64,000 bases of DNA from an uncultured Kiritimatiellota bacterium (GCA_934621385.1 CAKTUI010000001.1:62001-126000); one strand, 5' to 3'. Positions 25,451-34,292 are shown, counted from the first letter of the stretch. The notes: generated by a model not told the origin, from the letters alone. Made by a program: numbers and translations.

Positions 25451-25523
25451 GACTGAGGGCACTTGATGTCCAACGGGCGGGGGACGATTCCATCTGGAGT
25501 CGCCCTCGCTTCTTCTTGTTTTT

Positions 25524-25531
25524 GGTATAAT
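25524..25531 (+). promoter_or_regulatory. Promoter of the phosphofructokinase gene (leaderless)
   Basis: Extended -10 TTTTTGGTATAAT with TATAAT at 25526-25531; no good -35 box is seen. Six bases separate it from ATG 25538. Confidence 0.68.
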
Positions 25532-25537
25532 ATGGGC

Positions 25538-26725
25538 ATGAAAGCGAAAATGAACATGGTTATTGCCCAGTCGGGCGGTCCGTCAATGGTCATCAACCAG
25601 TCCCTCGTCGGGGCGGTGTTGGAGGCGCGCAAGTCCGCGCGAATCGGGCGCATCCTTGGTGCGCGGCATGGCATTCTCGGCATTTTGGGGAATGACTACG
25701 TTGATTTGCGCAAGGTGTCCGTTCGCAAGCTTGAGGCGATTGCCGAAACGCCGTCCTCCGCGCTCGGGAGTTGCCGCAAGAAGCCGGATGCCGGCGACTG
25801 CCGCCAGATCTTCGAGGCGTTCCGCAAACTGAACGTCGGCTACTTCTTCTATGTTGGCGGGAACGATTCGGCGGATGCCGCACGCATTGTCGCTGAAGAG
25901 GCCGAGAAGGAGAACTATCCGCTGGTTGTCTACCACATTCCCAAGACGATTGACAACGACCTCCGCAGCTGCGACCACACGCCGGGCTTCGGGTCGGCGG
26001 CGCGGTTTGTCGCGAGTGCCATCAAGGGCGATGACCTGGACAACCGTGCGCTTGGCGGCGTGAAGATTGACGTCATCATGGGGCGCGATGCGGGCTTTCT
26101 GACTGCCGCTTCGGCGCTTGCCCGTGAAAACGAGGGGGATGGGCCGCATCTCATCTATCTGCCCGAAGTCCCGTTCTCGCTTGAGAAGTTCGAAAAGGAC
26201 GTGCTGGCCACGATGAAGCGGTATGGGCGGTGCGTCGTCGCCGTGTCGGAGGGCATCCGCGATGCGAAGGGCGAGTCCATTGGCGCACGCTTTGCCGGTG
26301 GCGAGAAGGATTCGCACGGCAATGTCCAGATGAGCGGAACGGGGGCCTTGGGCGACCACTTGGCCAAGTATCTCAAGTCGACCGGGAAGGTCAGCCGCGT
26401 TCGTGCCGACACGTTCGGCTACCTGCAGCGCAGTTTCCCCGGCATCGCGTCGAAGGTTGACCAGGCGGAGGCGCGGGCGGCGGGTGCCGCCGCCGTCAAG
26501 GCCGCCCTCAAGGGTGAACTCTCGAAGGGGACGATTGCCATTCTGCGGGCGAAGGGCAAGAAGTATCAGGCGGCCTTTGCGCCCCAGCCCATTGCCACGG
26601 CGGCCAAATTCACGCGCAGTGTCCCGAAGACCTACATCGCCCGCAACGGGCATGACGTGACCCCGGCGTTCATCGACTATGCGCGTCCCCTGGTCGGCGA
26701 TTTGCCGCACTGCGAAATCTTCTGA
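25538..26725 (+). CDS. 6-phosphofructokinase, PPi-dependent type
   Basis: A 395-residue glycolytic kinase family protein that phosphorylates fructose-6-phosphate, probably with pyrophosphate. The nucleotide/phosphate loop QSGGPSMVINQSL is near residue 9, GGNDSADAA near residue 108 has Asn-Asp where ATP enzymes have GGDGS, PKTIDNDL near residue 135 is the catalytic loop and MGRDAGFLTAASALA near residue 182 contacts the sugar phosphate. The TIDND and GGND-type residues favour PPi use, reversible under energy limitation. The promoter puts the transcript start at or beside the ATG, which is why this start and not an upstream Met is used. rpoN follows after 12 bases. Confidence 0.88.
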   Translation: MKAKMNMVIAQSGGPSMVINQSLVGAVLEARKSARIGRILGARHGILGILGNDYVDLRKVSVRKLEAIAETPSSALGSCRKKPDAGDCRQIFEAFRKLNVGYFFYVGGNDSADAARIVAEEAEKENYPLVVYHIPKTIDNDLRSCDHTPGFGSAARFVASAIKGDDLDNRALGGVKIDVIMGRDAGFLTAASALARENEGDGPHLIYLPEVPFSLEKFEKDVLATMKRYGRCVVAVSEGIRDAKGESIGARFAGGEKDSHGNVQMSGTGALGDHLAKYLKSTGKVSRVRADTFGYLQRSFPGIASKVDQAEARAAGAAAVKAALKGELSKGTIAILRAKGKKYQAAFAPQPIATAAKFTRSVPKTYIARNGHDVTPAFIDYARPLVGDLPHCEIF

Positions 26726-26737
26726 TGATGCCGTCCC

Positions 26738-28117
26738 ATGCTTGAGCTGGCGCAACGACAGAAGCAGGTCCTTGCATTGGCCCCGCGGCAAATGCAGGGG
26801 CTGAAGCTCCTCGCGAAGTCCCTCCCGGAACTTCGCGAGGAAATCGTTGCCGAGATGGCGCGAAATCCCGCCATTGAGGACGTGGAGCGTCCGCTTGAGA
26901 CATCGCTCTCAGAAGTTGAGCGTCAGCAGGGTGTGGAAGCACCCGACTACCCGGAGGACGACTTTACGCCCGGGCAGAACTATGATGAGGAAGCCGCCGA
27001 GCGGCGGCAGAGTTTCTTCGATAACCAGGTGAAGACCGAGACGCTTCAGGAACACCTCCTGTCGCAGTTGCCCGTGTCGGACATTCCCCGGGAGGACTGG
27101 CCGCTTGCGGAAGTCCTGATTGGCGATCTGGATGAGAAGGGTTACTACAAGGGTTCGCTGCCGGATGCGGAGATGGCGTTCGGGCGAACGGAAGCCCAGG
27201 TGCTGGCCGTCCTTGCGAAACTCAGGGAACTCGACCCGCCGGGATGCGGGGCGCGGGATGCCCGCGAGTGCCTTCTCGCCCAGATTGACACGCTGGATGA
27301 TTCGCCCTATGAGGAGGACGTCCGCAAGATGATCGACCGGCATCTTGAGGACATCGCCGCCGGACGGCTGGAACTGGTGGAGAAGGACCTCGGGCTGACG
27401 CATGCGCAGTTCTTGGAGGCACTGAAGGTCCTGCGGTCGCTCGACGGTCGGCCGGGGCGGCAGTATCCGAGTGAGCGCGAACGCGTCGAATATGTGAATC
27501 CAGAGGTCCATGCGGTGAAGCGCGACGGACGCTGGATTGCCGAGACGGACGAGCGGTCGTTGCCCGAAATTCGTCTCTCGCGGTCGTTCGCGGCACTTTT
27601 GGAAGATCCGCGGCAAACGCCGGAGACGCGGGCCTACATACGGGAGCGCATCGCCGCCGCGCAGGCGTTCCGCGAGGCCGTGACGAAGCGTCAGCGGACC
27701 GTGCAGGACATCGCCCAGGCGATTTTCGACCGTCAGCAGGATTTCTTCGAGAAGGGCTTTGGTGCACTCAAGCCGCTGACGGAGCTGGAGATTGCCGAGA
27801 AGGTGGGGGTGCATGGGACGACGGTCTCGCGCACCGTGCGCGACAAGTACGCCTCGACCCCCCAGGGAACGATTGAACTGCGGCGTTTCTTCACGTCCGG
27901 CATCCAGAAGGCGGACGGCGAAGCGGTCTCCCAGACGGCGGTCTTGGCCAAGTTGCGGGAAATTGTGTCGGATGAGGACGAGTCCGCGCCCCTGTCGGAC
28001 GAGAAAATCGCCCAGGCTTTGAAGGCCGCCGGCTTTCCCATTGCGCGGCGGACGGTTGCCAAGTATCGCGACAAGTTGGGGATTCCCGGTGCCTCCGACC
28101 GCCGAAATATGGTATAA
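26738..28117 (+). CDS. rpoN: RNA polymerase sigma-54 factor
   Basis: Alternative sigma factor that needs AAA+ activators such as the NtrC-like protein at 12068-13462. The 459-residue protein has the Gln- and Leu-rich region I (QRQKQVLALAPRQMQGLKLL, about 6-25), an acidic region II (EDDFTPGQNYDEE), the core-binding domain, the helix-turn-helix near EIAEKVGVHGTTVSRTVRDKY (about 352-372) and the diagnostic RpoN box ARRTVAKYR (about 438-446). It ends RRNMV, and its ATG GTA TAA codons overlap the -10 box of the next gene. No convincing -24/-12 promoter was found by eye in this window. Confidence 0.96.
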   Translation: MLELAQRQKQVLALAPRQMQGLKLLAKSLPELREEIVAEMARNPAIEDVERPLETSLSEVERQQGVEAPDYPEDDFTPGQNYDEEAAERRQSFFDNQVKTETLQEHLLSQLPVSDIPREDWPLAEVLIGDLDEKGYYKGSLPDAEMAFGRTEAQVLAVLAKLRELDPPGCGARDARECLLAQIDTLDDSPYEEDVRKMIDRHLEDIAAGRLELVEKDLGLTHAQFLEALKVLRSLDGRPGRQYPSERERVEYVNPEVHAVKRDGRWIAETDERSLPEIRLSRSFAALLEDPRQTPETRAYIRERIAAAQAFREAVTKRQRTVQDIAQAIFDRQQDFFEKGFGALKPLTELEIAEKVGVHGTTVSRTVRDKYASTPQGTIELRRFFTSGIQKADGEAVSQTAVLAKLREIVSDEDESAPLSDEKIAQALKAAGFPIARRTVAKYRDKLGIPGASDRRNMV

Positions 28118-28118
28118 T
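28111..28118 (+). promoter_or_regulatory. Promoter of the AI-2E-family gene inside the rpoN stop (leaderless)
   Basis: TATGGTATAAT with TATAAT at 28113-28118 contains the rpoN stop TAA (28115-28117). Seven bases separate it from ATG 28126. Confidence 0.65.
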
Positions 28119-28125
28119 TCACCTT

Positions 28126-29220
28126 ATGATTGAGTTCTCGGAAGGACAGAGGAAGACGATTACCTGTGGATTGACGATTTTGTCGTTCACGGTGGTGATG
28201 GCGTTTGTTGCGTTTGTCGCCTGGGTCGGGTTGAAGTTCCTCTCATTCGCGAGTTCGGCGATTGTTCCCGTGTTGCTCGGCTTCTTCCTCTCCCTGTTCT
28301 TCAAGCCTTATTATGAATGGTGGAAGAGGATTGTCCCCTCGCAGGGGCTTGCCCTCATCGTGATGCTTCTGACGATTTTCATTCCGCTGGCGTTCCTGCT
28401 CTGGTATGCGGGGGCCGTGATGGTGGACCAGATTTCGAATCTCGTGCGGCAGGGGCCGTCGCTGATTGCCCAGGTAACGGACTGGTTTCGTGTGACATTC
28501 CCGAAGATGCGGGCACTTCTGGATCAACTGGGCATCGACTATTCGGACTTCGGTAACCTCTATGCGAATTATGCGCCGACGGCCCTGCGGGCTGGGTCAA
28601 GTGCCTTGAGGTGCCTCGGCGGCGTGCTTTCGGTGCTGGTCGCGCTGATATTTTTCGTTTTCTTCCTGACGACACGGGAACGCCGCGGTAGCGAGATCGT
28701 CGCCCAAATGCCGTTCCTCAAGCCCGACACGCGTGAGTTTGTCGCCGTGCAGATTGACACGTTTGTCGACATCCTCGTCAGCTTCTTCCAGCGGCAGGCG
28801 ATTATCTGCCTGATTGAAGGTGTACTGTACGGATCGGGCTTTGCGCTCGTCGGGTTGCCGTATGGGTTCATGATTGGCTTTCTGCTCGGCGTCCTGAACC
28901 TGATTCCGCTTTTCGGTTCGGTCATCTGCCTTCCCGTCGCGCTCCCGCTCGCCTACTTTGCGCATGGTGGCTCGGGCTTGCGGCTGGCGCTTGTCCTGTG
29001 CGTGTGGGGTCTGGGGCAGGTCCTTGACGGTTATTTCATTACGCCGCGCATCCAGGGCGACAAGACGGGCCTTGGCTATGCGGGCGTCATCTTCTCCTTT
29101 TTCTTTTGGGCGACGTTACTTGGACCCGTGCTCGGCATGCTCCTTGCGATTCCGCTCTCCGCCTTCTGCGTCGTACTCTGGCGCGCACTGAAGTCGAAGT
29201 ACATTAAGCCGGTAGTATGA
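28126..29220 (+). CDS. AI-2E-family (PerM-like) membrane transporter
   Basis: A 364-residue inner-membrane protein with about seven or eight hydrophobic segments, the pattern of the AI-2 exporter/PerM family. The family landmarks are the early helix pair ending VPVLLGFFLSLFFKPYYEWW, a polar central loop, and the C-terminal GVLNLIPLFGSVICLPVALP with GQVLDGYFITPRIQGDKTGL. Members export autoinducer-2 or exchange small molecules and ions, so the substrate is not assigned. There is no ribosome site; the promoter predicts a leaderless mRNA. The DEAD-box helicase gene follows within a few bases. Confidence 0.85.
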   Translation: MIEFSEGQRKTITCGLTILSFTVVMAFVAFVAWVGLKFLSFASSAIVPVLLGFFLSLFFKPYYEWWKRIVPSQGLALIVMLLTIFIPLAFLLWYAGAVMVDQISNLVRQGPSLIAQVTDWFRVTFPKMRALLDQLGIDYSDFGNLYANYAPTALRAGSSALRCLGGVLSVLVALIFFVFFLTTRERRGSEIVAQMPFLKPDTREFVAVQIDTFVDILVSFFQRQAIICLIEGVLYGSGFALVGLPYGFMIGFLLGVLNLIPLFGSVICLPVALPLAYFAHGGSGLRLALVLCVWGLGQVLDGYFITPRIQGDKTGLGYAGVIFSFFFWATLLGPVLGMLLAIPLSAFCVVLWRALKSKYIKPVV

Positions 29221-29241
29221 TGAGTGAGCGACAGCAAGATT

Positions 29242-30648
29242 ATGTTTGAGAATATGGTATTCGGTCGACTGGACCAGGAACTGCAGCGGGCAATCAAGGA
29301 TGCGGGTTACGAGAAGCCGACGCCGATTCAGGAGCAGGCGATTCCCTATCTGCTTGAGGGGCGCGATCTGATTGGCTGCGCCCAGACGGGCACGGGGAAG
29401 ACGGCGGCGTTCATGTTGCCGATTCTGAACCACCTCATCAAGGAGCGCAAGCCGCGTCACGTTGGTCATCCCCGCGCCTTGATCCTCTCCCCGACGCGTG
29501 AACTTGCGGCCCAGACGGCCGAGAACGTGCGGACCTACACGAAATATGTCGACCTGCCGTTTGCCTGCGTCTTCGGCGGAGTCTCTCAGTTCGGTCAGGC
29601 GAAGGACATCAAGCGCGGCGCGGAAATCGTCGTCGCCTGTCCGGGGCGGCTCATCGACCTGATGACCCAGGGCATCGTCTACTTGGACAATGTGGAGTGC
29701 TTCGTCCTGGACGAGGCCGACCGGATGCTCGATATGGGCTTCTTGCCCGACATCAAGCGCATCATCTCGAAGTTGCCGAAGGCGCGGCAGTCTCTGTTCT
29801 TCTCGGCGACGCTTTCGCCGCAGATCAAGAAACTGGCCGGCGAACTCGTGCAGGATCCGGTGCAGGTGACGATTTCGCCCGAAGCCCCGACCGTCGACCG
29901 CATCAACCAGAAGGTGATGTTCGTCGACAAGCCGCAGAAGGATGCCTTGCTCGTCCATCTTCTTCAGACGCACCCCGAGTGGACGAAGGTCATCGTCTTC
30001 TCGAAGATGCGCCATGGGGCGGACCGCGTCGTCAAGAAACTCCTGCGTGCCGAGATTCCCTGCGCGGCGATTCATTCCGACAAGACGCAGAACCAGCGGA
30101 TGCGGGCACTCGACGGTTTCAAGAAGGGTCGCAATCGCGTCCTCGTTGCGACGGACATCGCCAGTCGCGGCATCGATGTGCCGGATGTCTCGTGTGTCAT
30201 CAATATGGAGCTTCCGTTGGAGACGGAGAGCTATGTGCACCGCATCGGGCGGACGGCTCGTGCGGGTGAATCGGGCGCGGCGATTAGTTTTGTCTCCGCC
30301 GAGGAGCGCGGACTGCTGAAAGCCGTTGAACGCTTCATCAAGAAGTCCATCCCGGTCGACCGTGACCAGCCGTACCATTCCGAGGTCGCCGACCAGCGCA
30401 ATGGCAAGGCGGGCGAGGGCCTGCCACAGGCACCCTGGATGCGGGGTGGTGGCAATCGTGGCCGCAAGGAGAATGACCGCCATCAGGGCGGTGGACATGG
30501 CGGCGAGCGTAGGGGCGAGAATCGCCGTGGCGGCGGACGCAAGGGGCCGCATGGAGACTTCCATCCGAAGGGGAAAGGCGGCCCTCGTCCGGGTGGGCAC
30601 AAGCCGTCGCACGGGCATCGTCGGACCAATTTCAGCGAAGTCTACTGA
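29242..30648 (+). CDS. DEAD-box ATP-dependent RNA helicase (RhlE-like)
   Basis: A 468-residue RNA unwinding enzyme for ribosome assembly or mRNA turnover. The Q motif (FENMVFGRL...KPTPIQEQA), motif I AQTGTGKT, Ia PTRELA, DEAD in VLDEADRMLDMGF, SAT, IASRGIDVPDV and HRIGRTARAGESG are all present in order. The last 90 residues are a basic Gly/Arg/His-rich tail (for example GGNRGRKENDRHQGGGHGGE) that should bind RNA. ATG 29242 is chosen since it gives the usual short N-terminus before the Q motif; a GTG at 29224 is an alternative. No clear ribosome site is seen for either. It is cotranscribed with the permease gene. Confidence 0.93.
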   Translation: MFENMVFGRLDQELQRAIKDAGYEKPTPIQEQAIPYLLEGRDLIGCAQTGTGKTAAFMLPILNHLIKERKPRHVGHPRALILSPTRELAAQTAENVRTYTKYVDLPFACVFGGVSQFGQAKDIKRGAEIVVACPGRLIDLMTQGIVYLDNVECFVLDEADRMLDMGFLPDIKRIISKLPKARQSLFFSATLSPQIKKLAGELVQDPVQVTISPEAPTVDRINQKVMFVDKPQKDALLVHLLQTHPEWTKVIVFSKMRHGADRVVKKLLRAEIPCAAIHSDKTQNQRMRALDGFKKGRNRVLVATDIASRGIDVPDVSCVINMELPLETESYVHRIGRTARAGESGAAISFVSAEERGLLKAVERFIKKSIPVDRDQPYHSEVADQRNGKAGEGLPQAPWMRGGGNRGRKENDRHQGGGHGGERRGENRRGGGRKGPHGDFHPKGKGGPRPGGHKPSHGHRRTNFSEVY

Positions 30649-30692
30649 GTGCGCGGCATTTCGCCGTCTCAATGAGCGGAAAGGAAGAGGGC

Positions 30693-31265
30693 ATGAAGAA
30701 GAATTTTGGACCAAAGGCGTGGTTGTATCCAATGCCTGTCCTGATTATCGGGACATATGACGAGAACGGCGTTGCGGATGCGATGAATGCCGCCTGGGGC
30801 GGCATCAGTCTGGAGGATCGCCTGTCGATTTGTGTGGACGACGCGCACAAGACAACGGCCAATGTGCTGAAGCGCAAGGCCTTTACCGTTCATGTTGCCG
30901 ATGCCGCGCATCTGGTGGCGTGCGATTATGTTGGGTTGGTCTCGGGGAAGTCCAACCCTGATAAGCTGACGAAGACGGGGTTCAAGCTTTCTAAGAGTGC
31001 CTTTGTGGACGCGCCGGTTATCGATGACTTGCCGATGGTGCTGGAGTGCGAACTGGTGAGCTACGATCCGTCCGATTGCCGGATGGTGGGCAAGATTGTC
31101 AATGTCGGCATTGACGAACGTTGCCTGACGGCAGATGGGAAAGTGGATGTTGAGAAGCTTGATCCAATTGTCTTCGATCCCGTCAACCATGTTTACCGCA
31201 AGCTGGGTGCAGAGGCTGGCGCGGCGTTTAAGGCGGGCTTGGTATTGAAGTCCGCCGCGTCGTGA
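30693..31265 (+). CDS. Flavin reductase-like / FMN-binding split-barrel protein
   Basis: A 190-residue protein of the flavoredoxin/flavin reductase-like family, which binds FMN and moves electrons in the cytoplasm. The N-terminus KAWLYPMPVLIIGTYDENG and the following NAAWGGI...LSICVDDAHKTT and FTVHVADAAHLVACDYVGLVSG stretches match the FMN-binding split barrel, with a single domain of the usual length. Partners could be rubredoxin-type acceptors, but no direct link is shown. The start at 30693 is preferred because GGAAGAGG lies before it; an upstream Met at 30672 has no such site. It follows the helicase gene by about 45 bases. Confidence 0.85.
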   Translation: MKKNFGPKAWLYPMPVLIIGTYDENGVADAMNAAWGGISLEDRLSICVDDAHKTTANVLKRKAFTVHVADAAHLVACDYVGLVSGKSNPDKLTKTGFKLSKSAFVDAPVIDDLPMVLECELVSYDPSDCRMVGKIVNVGIDERCLTADGKVDVEKLDPIVFDPVNHVYRKLGAEAGAAFKAGLVLKSAAS

Positions 31266-31336
31266 AGTCGGGCGGGTTCTGATTCGCCGCGTCCTTTTGT
31301 GGTTGCTTCAGGTTGCCGCGTGGTGCGCGATGCCTC

Positions 31337-31519
31337 GGCGCGGCACTTTGAATGGGCCTGCCGGACGGCAGGCCGGCAAAACCCGCGCGCGCCACGATGC
31401 CGACGGGCAGCGACAGGCCGGCAAGACTATCTGCCGCGTGGGAGGTGAGCGCAACCGTGGAAGCCGAGACCGAGCGGCAGCTTCGCGCAAGCCCCCGAGC
31501 AATCGGTTTTTGGTATAAT
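31337..31519 (+). repeat. Dispersed repeat, complete alpha plus beta, copy 3, carrying a promoter
   Basis: Alpha (31337-31435) and beta (31436-31519) are contiguous here, suggesting that this is the intact form. It contains the GGCCTGCCG...CGGCAGGCC palindrome, a second CAGGCCGGCAAGAC block and CCGTGGAAGCCGAGACCGAG. It ends in GGTTTTTGGTATAAT (TATAAT 31514-31519). Six bases later comes the ATG of rfbD, so the repeat places a leaderless promoter on that gene. Confidence 0.87.
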
Positions 31520-31525
31520 ATCAGT

Positions 31526-32377
31526 ATGAAGATTCTCATTACCGGTGGTCGGGGAATGCTGGGGCGGACGCTCCAGCGTGAATTTGCCGCGCACGAACTC
31601 GTTATCGCGGATCTTCCCGAATGGGATGTGACCGCCGATGCGGACTTCGCCGTCGCCGTCTGCCGGGCTGCGCCAGACCTCATCATCCACTGCGCCGCGA
31701 TGACGCGGGTGGATGACTGCGAGACGAATCGTGACCTTGCCTTCCGTCTGAATGAAATCGGTTCGCGCAATGTGGCCCTCGCGGCCAAGATGTGTGGGGC
31801 ACGGCTCATTGCCATTTCAACGGACTATGTGTTCAGTGGGGAGTCGCCGCAGGAGCCGTGGGCCTGGGCGGAGACGGATACGCCGCGTCCCCAGACGGTC
31901 TACGGTGCGTCAAAACTGGCCGGGGAGCAGATGATTCAGTCCATACTTCCCGAAGCCGTGATTCTGCGAATTGCCTGGCTCTATGGTTCGGGTGGGCCGA
32001 GTTTCGTCCATACGATGGCAAGGTTGGGCGCCCAGGCTGGCGAACCGCTCAAGGTCGTTGACGATCAGCGCGGCAATCCGACATCGACGCGGGCTGTCGC
32101 GGGAGTCATCCGCTTCCTGATGGAGCGGCCGGATGTGAGTGGCATCGTCCATGCGACGTGCGAGGGCACGTGCTCATGGTACGATCTGACGGTTGAACTT
32201 TTTCGCTTGCTCGGGTTGAAGCGAACGGTGGTGCCGTGCACGACGGCGGACTTTCCGCGTCCTGCCCCGCGTCCGAAGAACTCGTCCCTCAAAAAGGGCG
32301 TGTTGGATGTCCTCGGCTACCGAATGCCGCGCTGGCAGGATGAACTTGTCACGTTCGTCGCGGCGGAACGGTTTTGA
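31526..32377 (+). CDS. rfbD: dTDP-4-dehydrorhamnose reductase family protein
   Basis: A 283-residue extended short-chain dehydrogenase that catalyses the last step of dTDP-L-rhamnose synthesis for surface polysaccharides. The NAD(P) motif ITGGRGMLGRTL is at residues 4-15, IHCAAMTRVDDCE is the typical RfbD stretch near residue 51, and the catalytic STDYVFSG...YGASK (Ser, Tyr, Lys) lies near residues 92-133. KVVDDQRGNPTSTRAVA near residue 176 is another family landmark. No other rhamnose genes (rfbA, B, C) are nearby, so a role in another deoxysugar or in SAM-synthetase-partner type proteins cannot be excluded. There is no ribosome site; the mRNA is predicted leaderless. Confidence 0.82.
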   Translation: MKILITGGRGMLGRTLQREFAAHELVIADLPEWDVTADADFAVAVCRAAPDLIIHCAAMTRVDDCETNRDLAFRLNEIGSRNVALAAKMCGARLIAISTDYVFSGESPQEPWAWAETDTPRPQTVYGASKLAGEQMIQSILPEAVILRIAWLYGSGGPSFVHTMARLGAQAGEPLKVVDDQRGNPTSTRAVAGVIRFLMERPDVSGIVHATCEGTCSWYDLTVELFRLLGLKRTVVPCTTADFPRPAPRPKNSSLKKGVLDVLGYRMPRWQDELVTFVAAERF

Positions 32378-32390
32378 TGGGAAGATTCGG

Positions 32391-33032
32391 ATGGCAGTAT
32401 CGCTTGAGTACGAGATGCGGCTGGGTGGCGTCGTCATGGGAATTGACGAGGCGGGGCGTGGTCCGCTCGCTGGGGGTGTCTACGCGGCGGCTGTCACGGT
32501 TCCGCTTGACCGGGCGGCCGAACTGTTGACTGGGGCGTGGCACGACGTGAATGACTCGAAGAAACTCACGCCTGCGAAACGCGAGCGCGTGGCGGAAGTT
32601 ATCCGCACGACGGCGGATTGCACATGGGCGGTGGCTTCGGCCTCGCCGGACGAGATCGACCACCTGAACATCTTGCGGGCCACGCACCTGGCCATGCGCC
32701 GGGCGGCGGAGGCAGTCGCGGCAAAATTGGGCGATTCGCAGGGTCTGGGCATTCTGGTGGATGGACTCCCCGTCCCAACATTGCCGTATCCTTCGCAGAA
32801 TCTCGTAAAAGGCGATGCAAAGTCGCTTTTTATCGCGGCGGCTTCGATTCTGGCGAAGACGGCGCGGGATGCGGACTGCGACCGAATGGACACCCTTTAT
32901 CCGGGTTATGGTTTTGCCAAGCATCGGGGCTATCCGACGAAGGAGCACCTTGCGGCCTTGGCGCGATTGGGACCCTGCCCCGAACACCGGCGGAGCTTCG
33001 GACCGGTGGCACAGATGGAGTTAGGAATATGA
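32391..33032 (+). CDS. rnhB: Ribonuclease HII
   Basis: Removes ribonucleotides and RNA primers from DNA-RNA hybrids. The 213-residue protein has the catalytic GIDEAGRGPLAGGV near residues 15-28 (Asp-Glu), DSKKLTPAKRE near residue 55, a conserved VDG stretch near residue 124 and AAASILAKTARD near residue 150 with the last acidic residues. MAVSLEYEMRLGG before the first motif is the normal lead-in, which supports ATG 32391 with GGGAAG upstream. It ends ATATGA, overlapping the folP start by four bases. The rfbD, rnhB, folP and exonuclease genes appear to form one operon. Confidence 0.95.
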   Translation: MAVSLEYEMRLGGVVMGIDEAGRGPLAGGVYAAAVTVPLDRAAELLTGAWHDVNDSKKLTPAKRERVAEVIRTTADCTWAVASASPDEIDHLNILRATHLAMRRAAEAVAAKLGDSQGLGILVDGLPVPTLPYPSQNLVKGDAKSLFIAAASILAKTARDADCDRMDTLYPGYGFAKHRGYPTKEHLAALARLGPCPEHRRSFGPVAQMELGI

Positions 33033-33781
33033 AGACAAGAGTCATGGGAATCGTCAATGTCACGCCCGATTCGTTTTCGGATGGCGGCAAGTACTTTCGG
33101 CCTGAAGAGGCCCTCGCTCGTGCGCACAACCTCATCGACGAGGGGGCAGATATCCTCGACCTTGGGGGCGAATCGACGCGCCCTGGTTCGACGTCGCTGG
33201 CGTGGGAGGATGAGTGGGCGCGCATTGAACCGGTGTTGGACGGATTGGTTGGGCGGTCTGCGAAAACCCCATGCACGCTGCCCATCTCAGTCGATACCTA
33301 TCATCCCGAGACGGCGGCACGGGCACTGGCGATGGGAGCGAAAATCGTCAATTGTGTCTACCCCGAGCCAATCTCCGAGATGATTCGCGTTATTCGCGCC
33401 TCCGGGCGGCAGGATGCGGAACTCGTCCTGCCGGCGAACAGCCGTCCGCTTATCGAGGCGGCGAATGCCGAAGGCCCTTGGCCGATTGGCTACTATCTCG
33501 ACCCGATGATTGGCTTCGGCACGACCCGCGAAGAGGATCTTGCGCTCCTCGCTGCAACGGCGGAACTTGCCGCGCATGGTCCTGTCCTCATCGGGGCCAG
33601 CCGCAAGCGGATCGTGAAGAAGCTGACGGGAGAGAAGGTGACGGGCAAGAACCTTGGCGGGAATCTCGGTTTGGCCGTTTGGTGCGCCCTGAACGGGGCC
33701 AGTGTCGTGCGCGTCCATGACGTGCGTGAGACGGTTCAGGCAATCCGCGTCGTGGAGACGCTGCAGGCGGCGAAGGCATGA
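33029..33781 (+). CDS. folP: Dihydropteroate synthase
   Basis: Joins p-aminobenzoate to the pterin pyrophosphate in folate synthesis. The 250-residue TIM barrel shows both family signatures: MGIVNVTPDSFSDGGKYF (6-23) and ADILDLGGESTRPGS near residues 43-57. DPMIGFGTTREEDL near residue 159 and IGASRKRIVKKLTGE near residue 188 complete the active site. The loop between the two first motifs and the following strand is somewhat short. The ATG at 33029 overlaps the rnhB stop (ATGA) and has GGAGTTAGGA before it. The downstream exonuclease gene again overlaps by four bases. Confidence 0.95.
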   Translation: MKTRVMGIVNVTPDSFSDGGKYFRPEEALARAHNLIDEGADILDLGGESTRPGSTSLAWEDEWARIEPVLDGLVGRSAKTPCTLPISVDTYHPETAARALAMGAKIVNCVYPEPISEMIRVIRASGRQDAELVLPANSRPLIEAANAEGPWPIGYYLDPMIGFGTTREEDLALLAATAELAAHGPVLIGASRKRIVKKLTGEKVTGKNLGGNLGLAVWCALNGASVVRVHDVRETVQAIRVVETLQAAKA

Positions 33782-34236
33782 TAGAGTTCGCGGCCATCGA
33801 CTTCGAGACGACGGGCTATGAGAATGGAAATGTCAACGAGCCTTGGCAGCTTGGCCTGGCCCTTGTTCGGGATGGGCGGATTGTCGAGACGCGTGAGTGG
33901 TTCTTCGGTACGCCCCTGACACCCGACGCACAGCCTCTGATGGAGCAATGGGACGACTTCTATCCGTACCTTGCGGGGCGGCGGCTCGTGGCGCATAACA
34001 TCTCGACGGAACGCACCATCCTGACGCGTATTGCCCCATTGACGAAGTGGGGTCCATGGACGGATACGCTCAAGGTCGCCAAGGCGATGTTCCCTCGGCT
34101 GCCGAGCTATGCGCTGGGTGACTTGTGCTCGATTCTTGGCCTTGTTCCGCAGATGGAGGGGCGGTCTTGGCATGATGGGCTCTACGATGCCGTTGCCTGT
34201 GCACAGCTGGCGATTCGCCTGCTTTCGTCATACTAA
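33778..34236 (+). CDS. DnaQ-like 3'-5' exonuclease
   Basis: A 152-residue stand-alone DEDDh exonuclease domain of the DnaQ/RNase T type. Exo I is FAAIDFETTGYE (residues 4-15), Exo II is in LVAHNISTERTIL near residue 69 and Exo III is HDGLYDAVACAQL near residue 132, with the catalytic His and Asp. In Exo II the usual Asp position seems to be Glu or shifted, so activity should be considered probable, not proven. It could serve as proofreading factor or in RNA/DNA repair next to RNase HII. It starts with an ATGA overlap with folP and is the last gene before the iron locus. Confidence 0.82.
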   Translation: MIEFAAIDFETTGYENGNVNEPWQLGLALVRDGRIVETREWFFGTPLTPDAQPLMEQWDDFYPYLAGRRLVAHNISTERTILTRIAPLTKWGPWTDTLKVAKAMFPRLPSYALGDLCSILGLVPQMEGRSWHDGLYDAVACAQLAIRLLSSY

Positions 34237-34292
34237 GCGACTTCCGCCGCCCGGCGGTTTGCTTCCCCTTGCCTGTGACATTGAAAGGCCCA

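Noticed and set aside
26738..28117. Sigma-54 (-24/-12) promoters for the rpoN/NtrC regulon in this window
   Set aside because: A scan by eye for TGGCAC-N5-TTGCA in intergenic DNA gave no convincing site, so no target gene is proposed.
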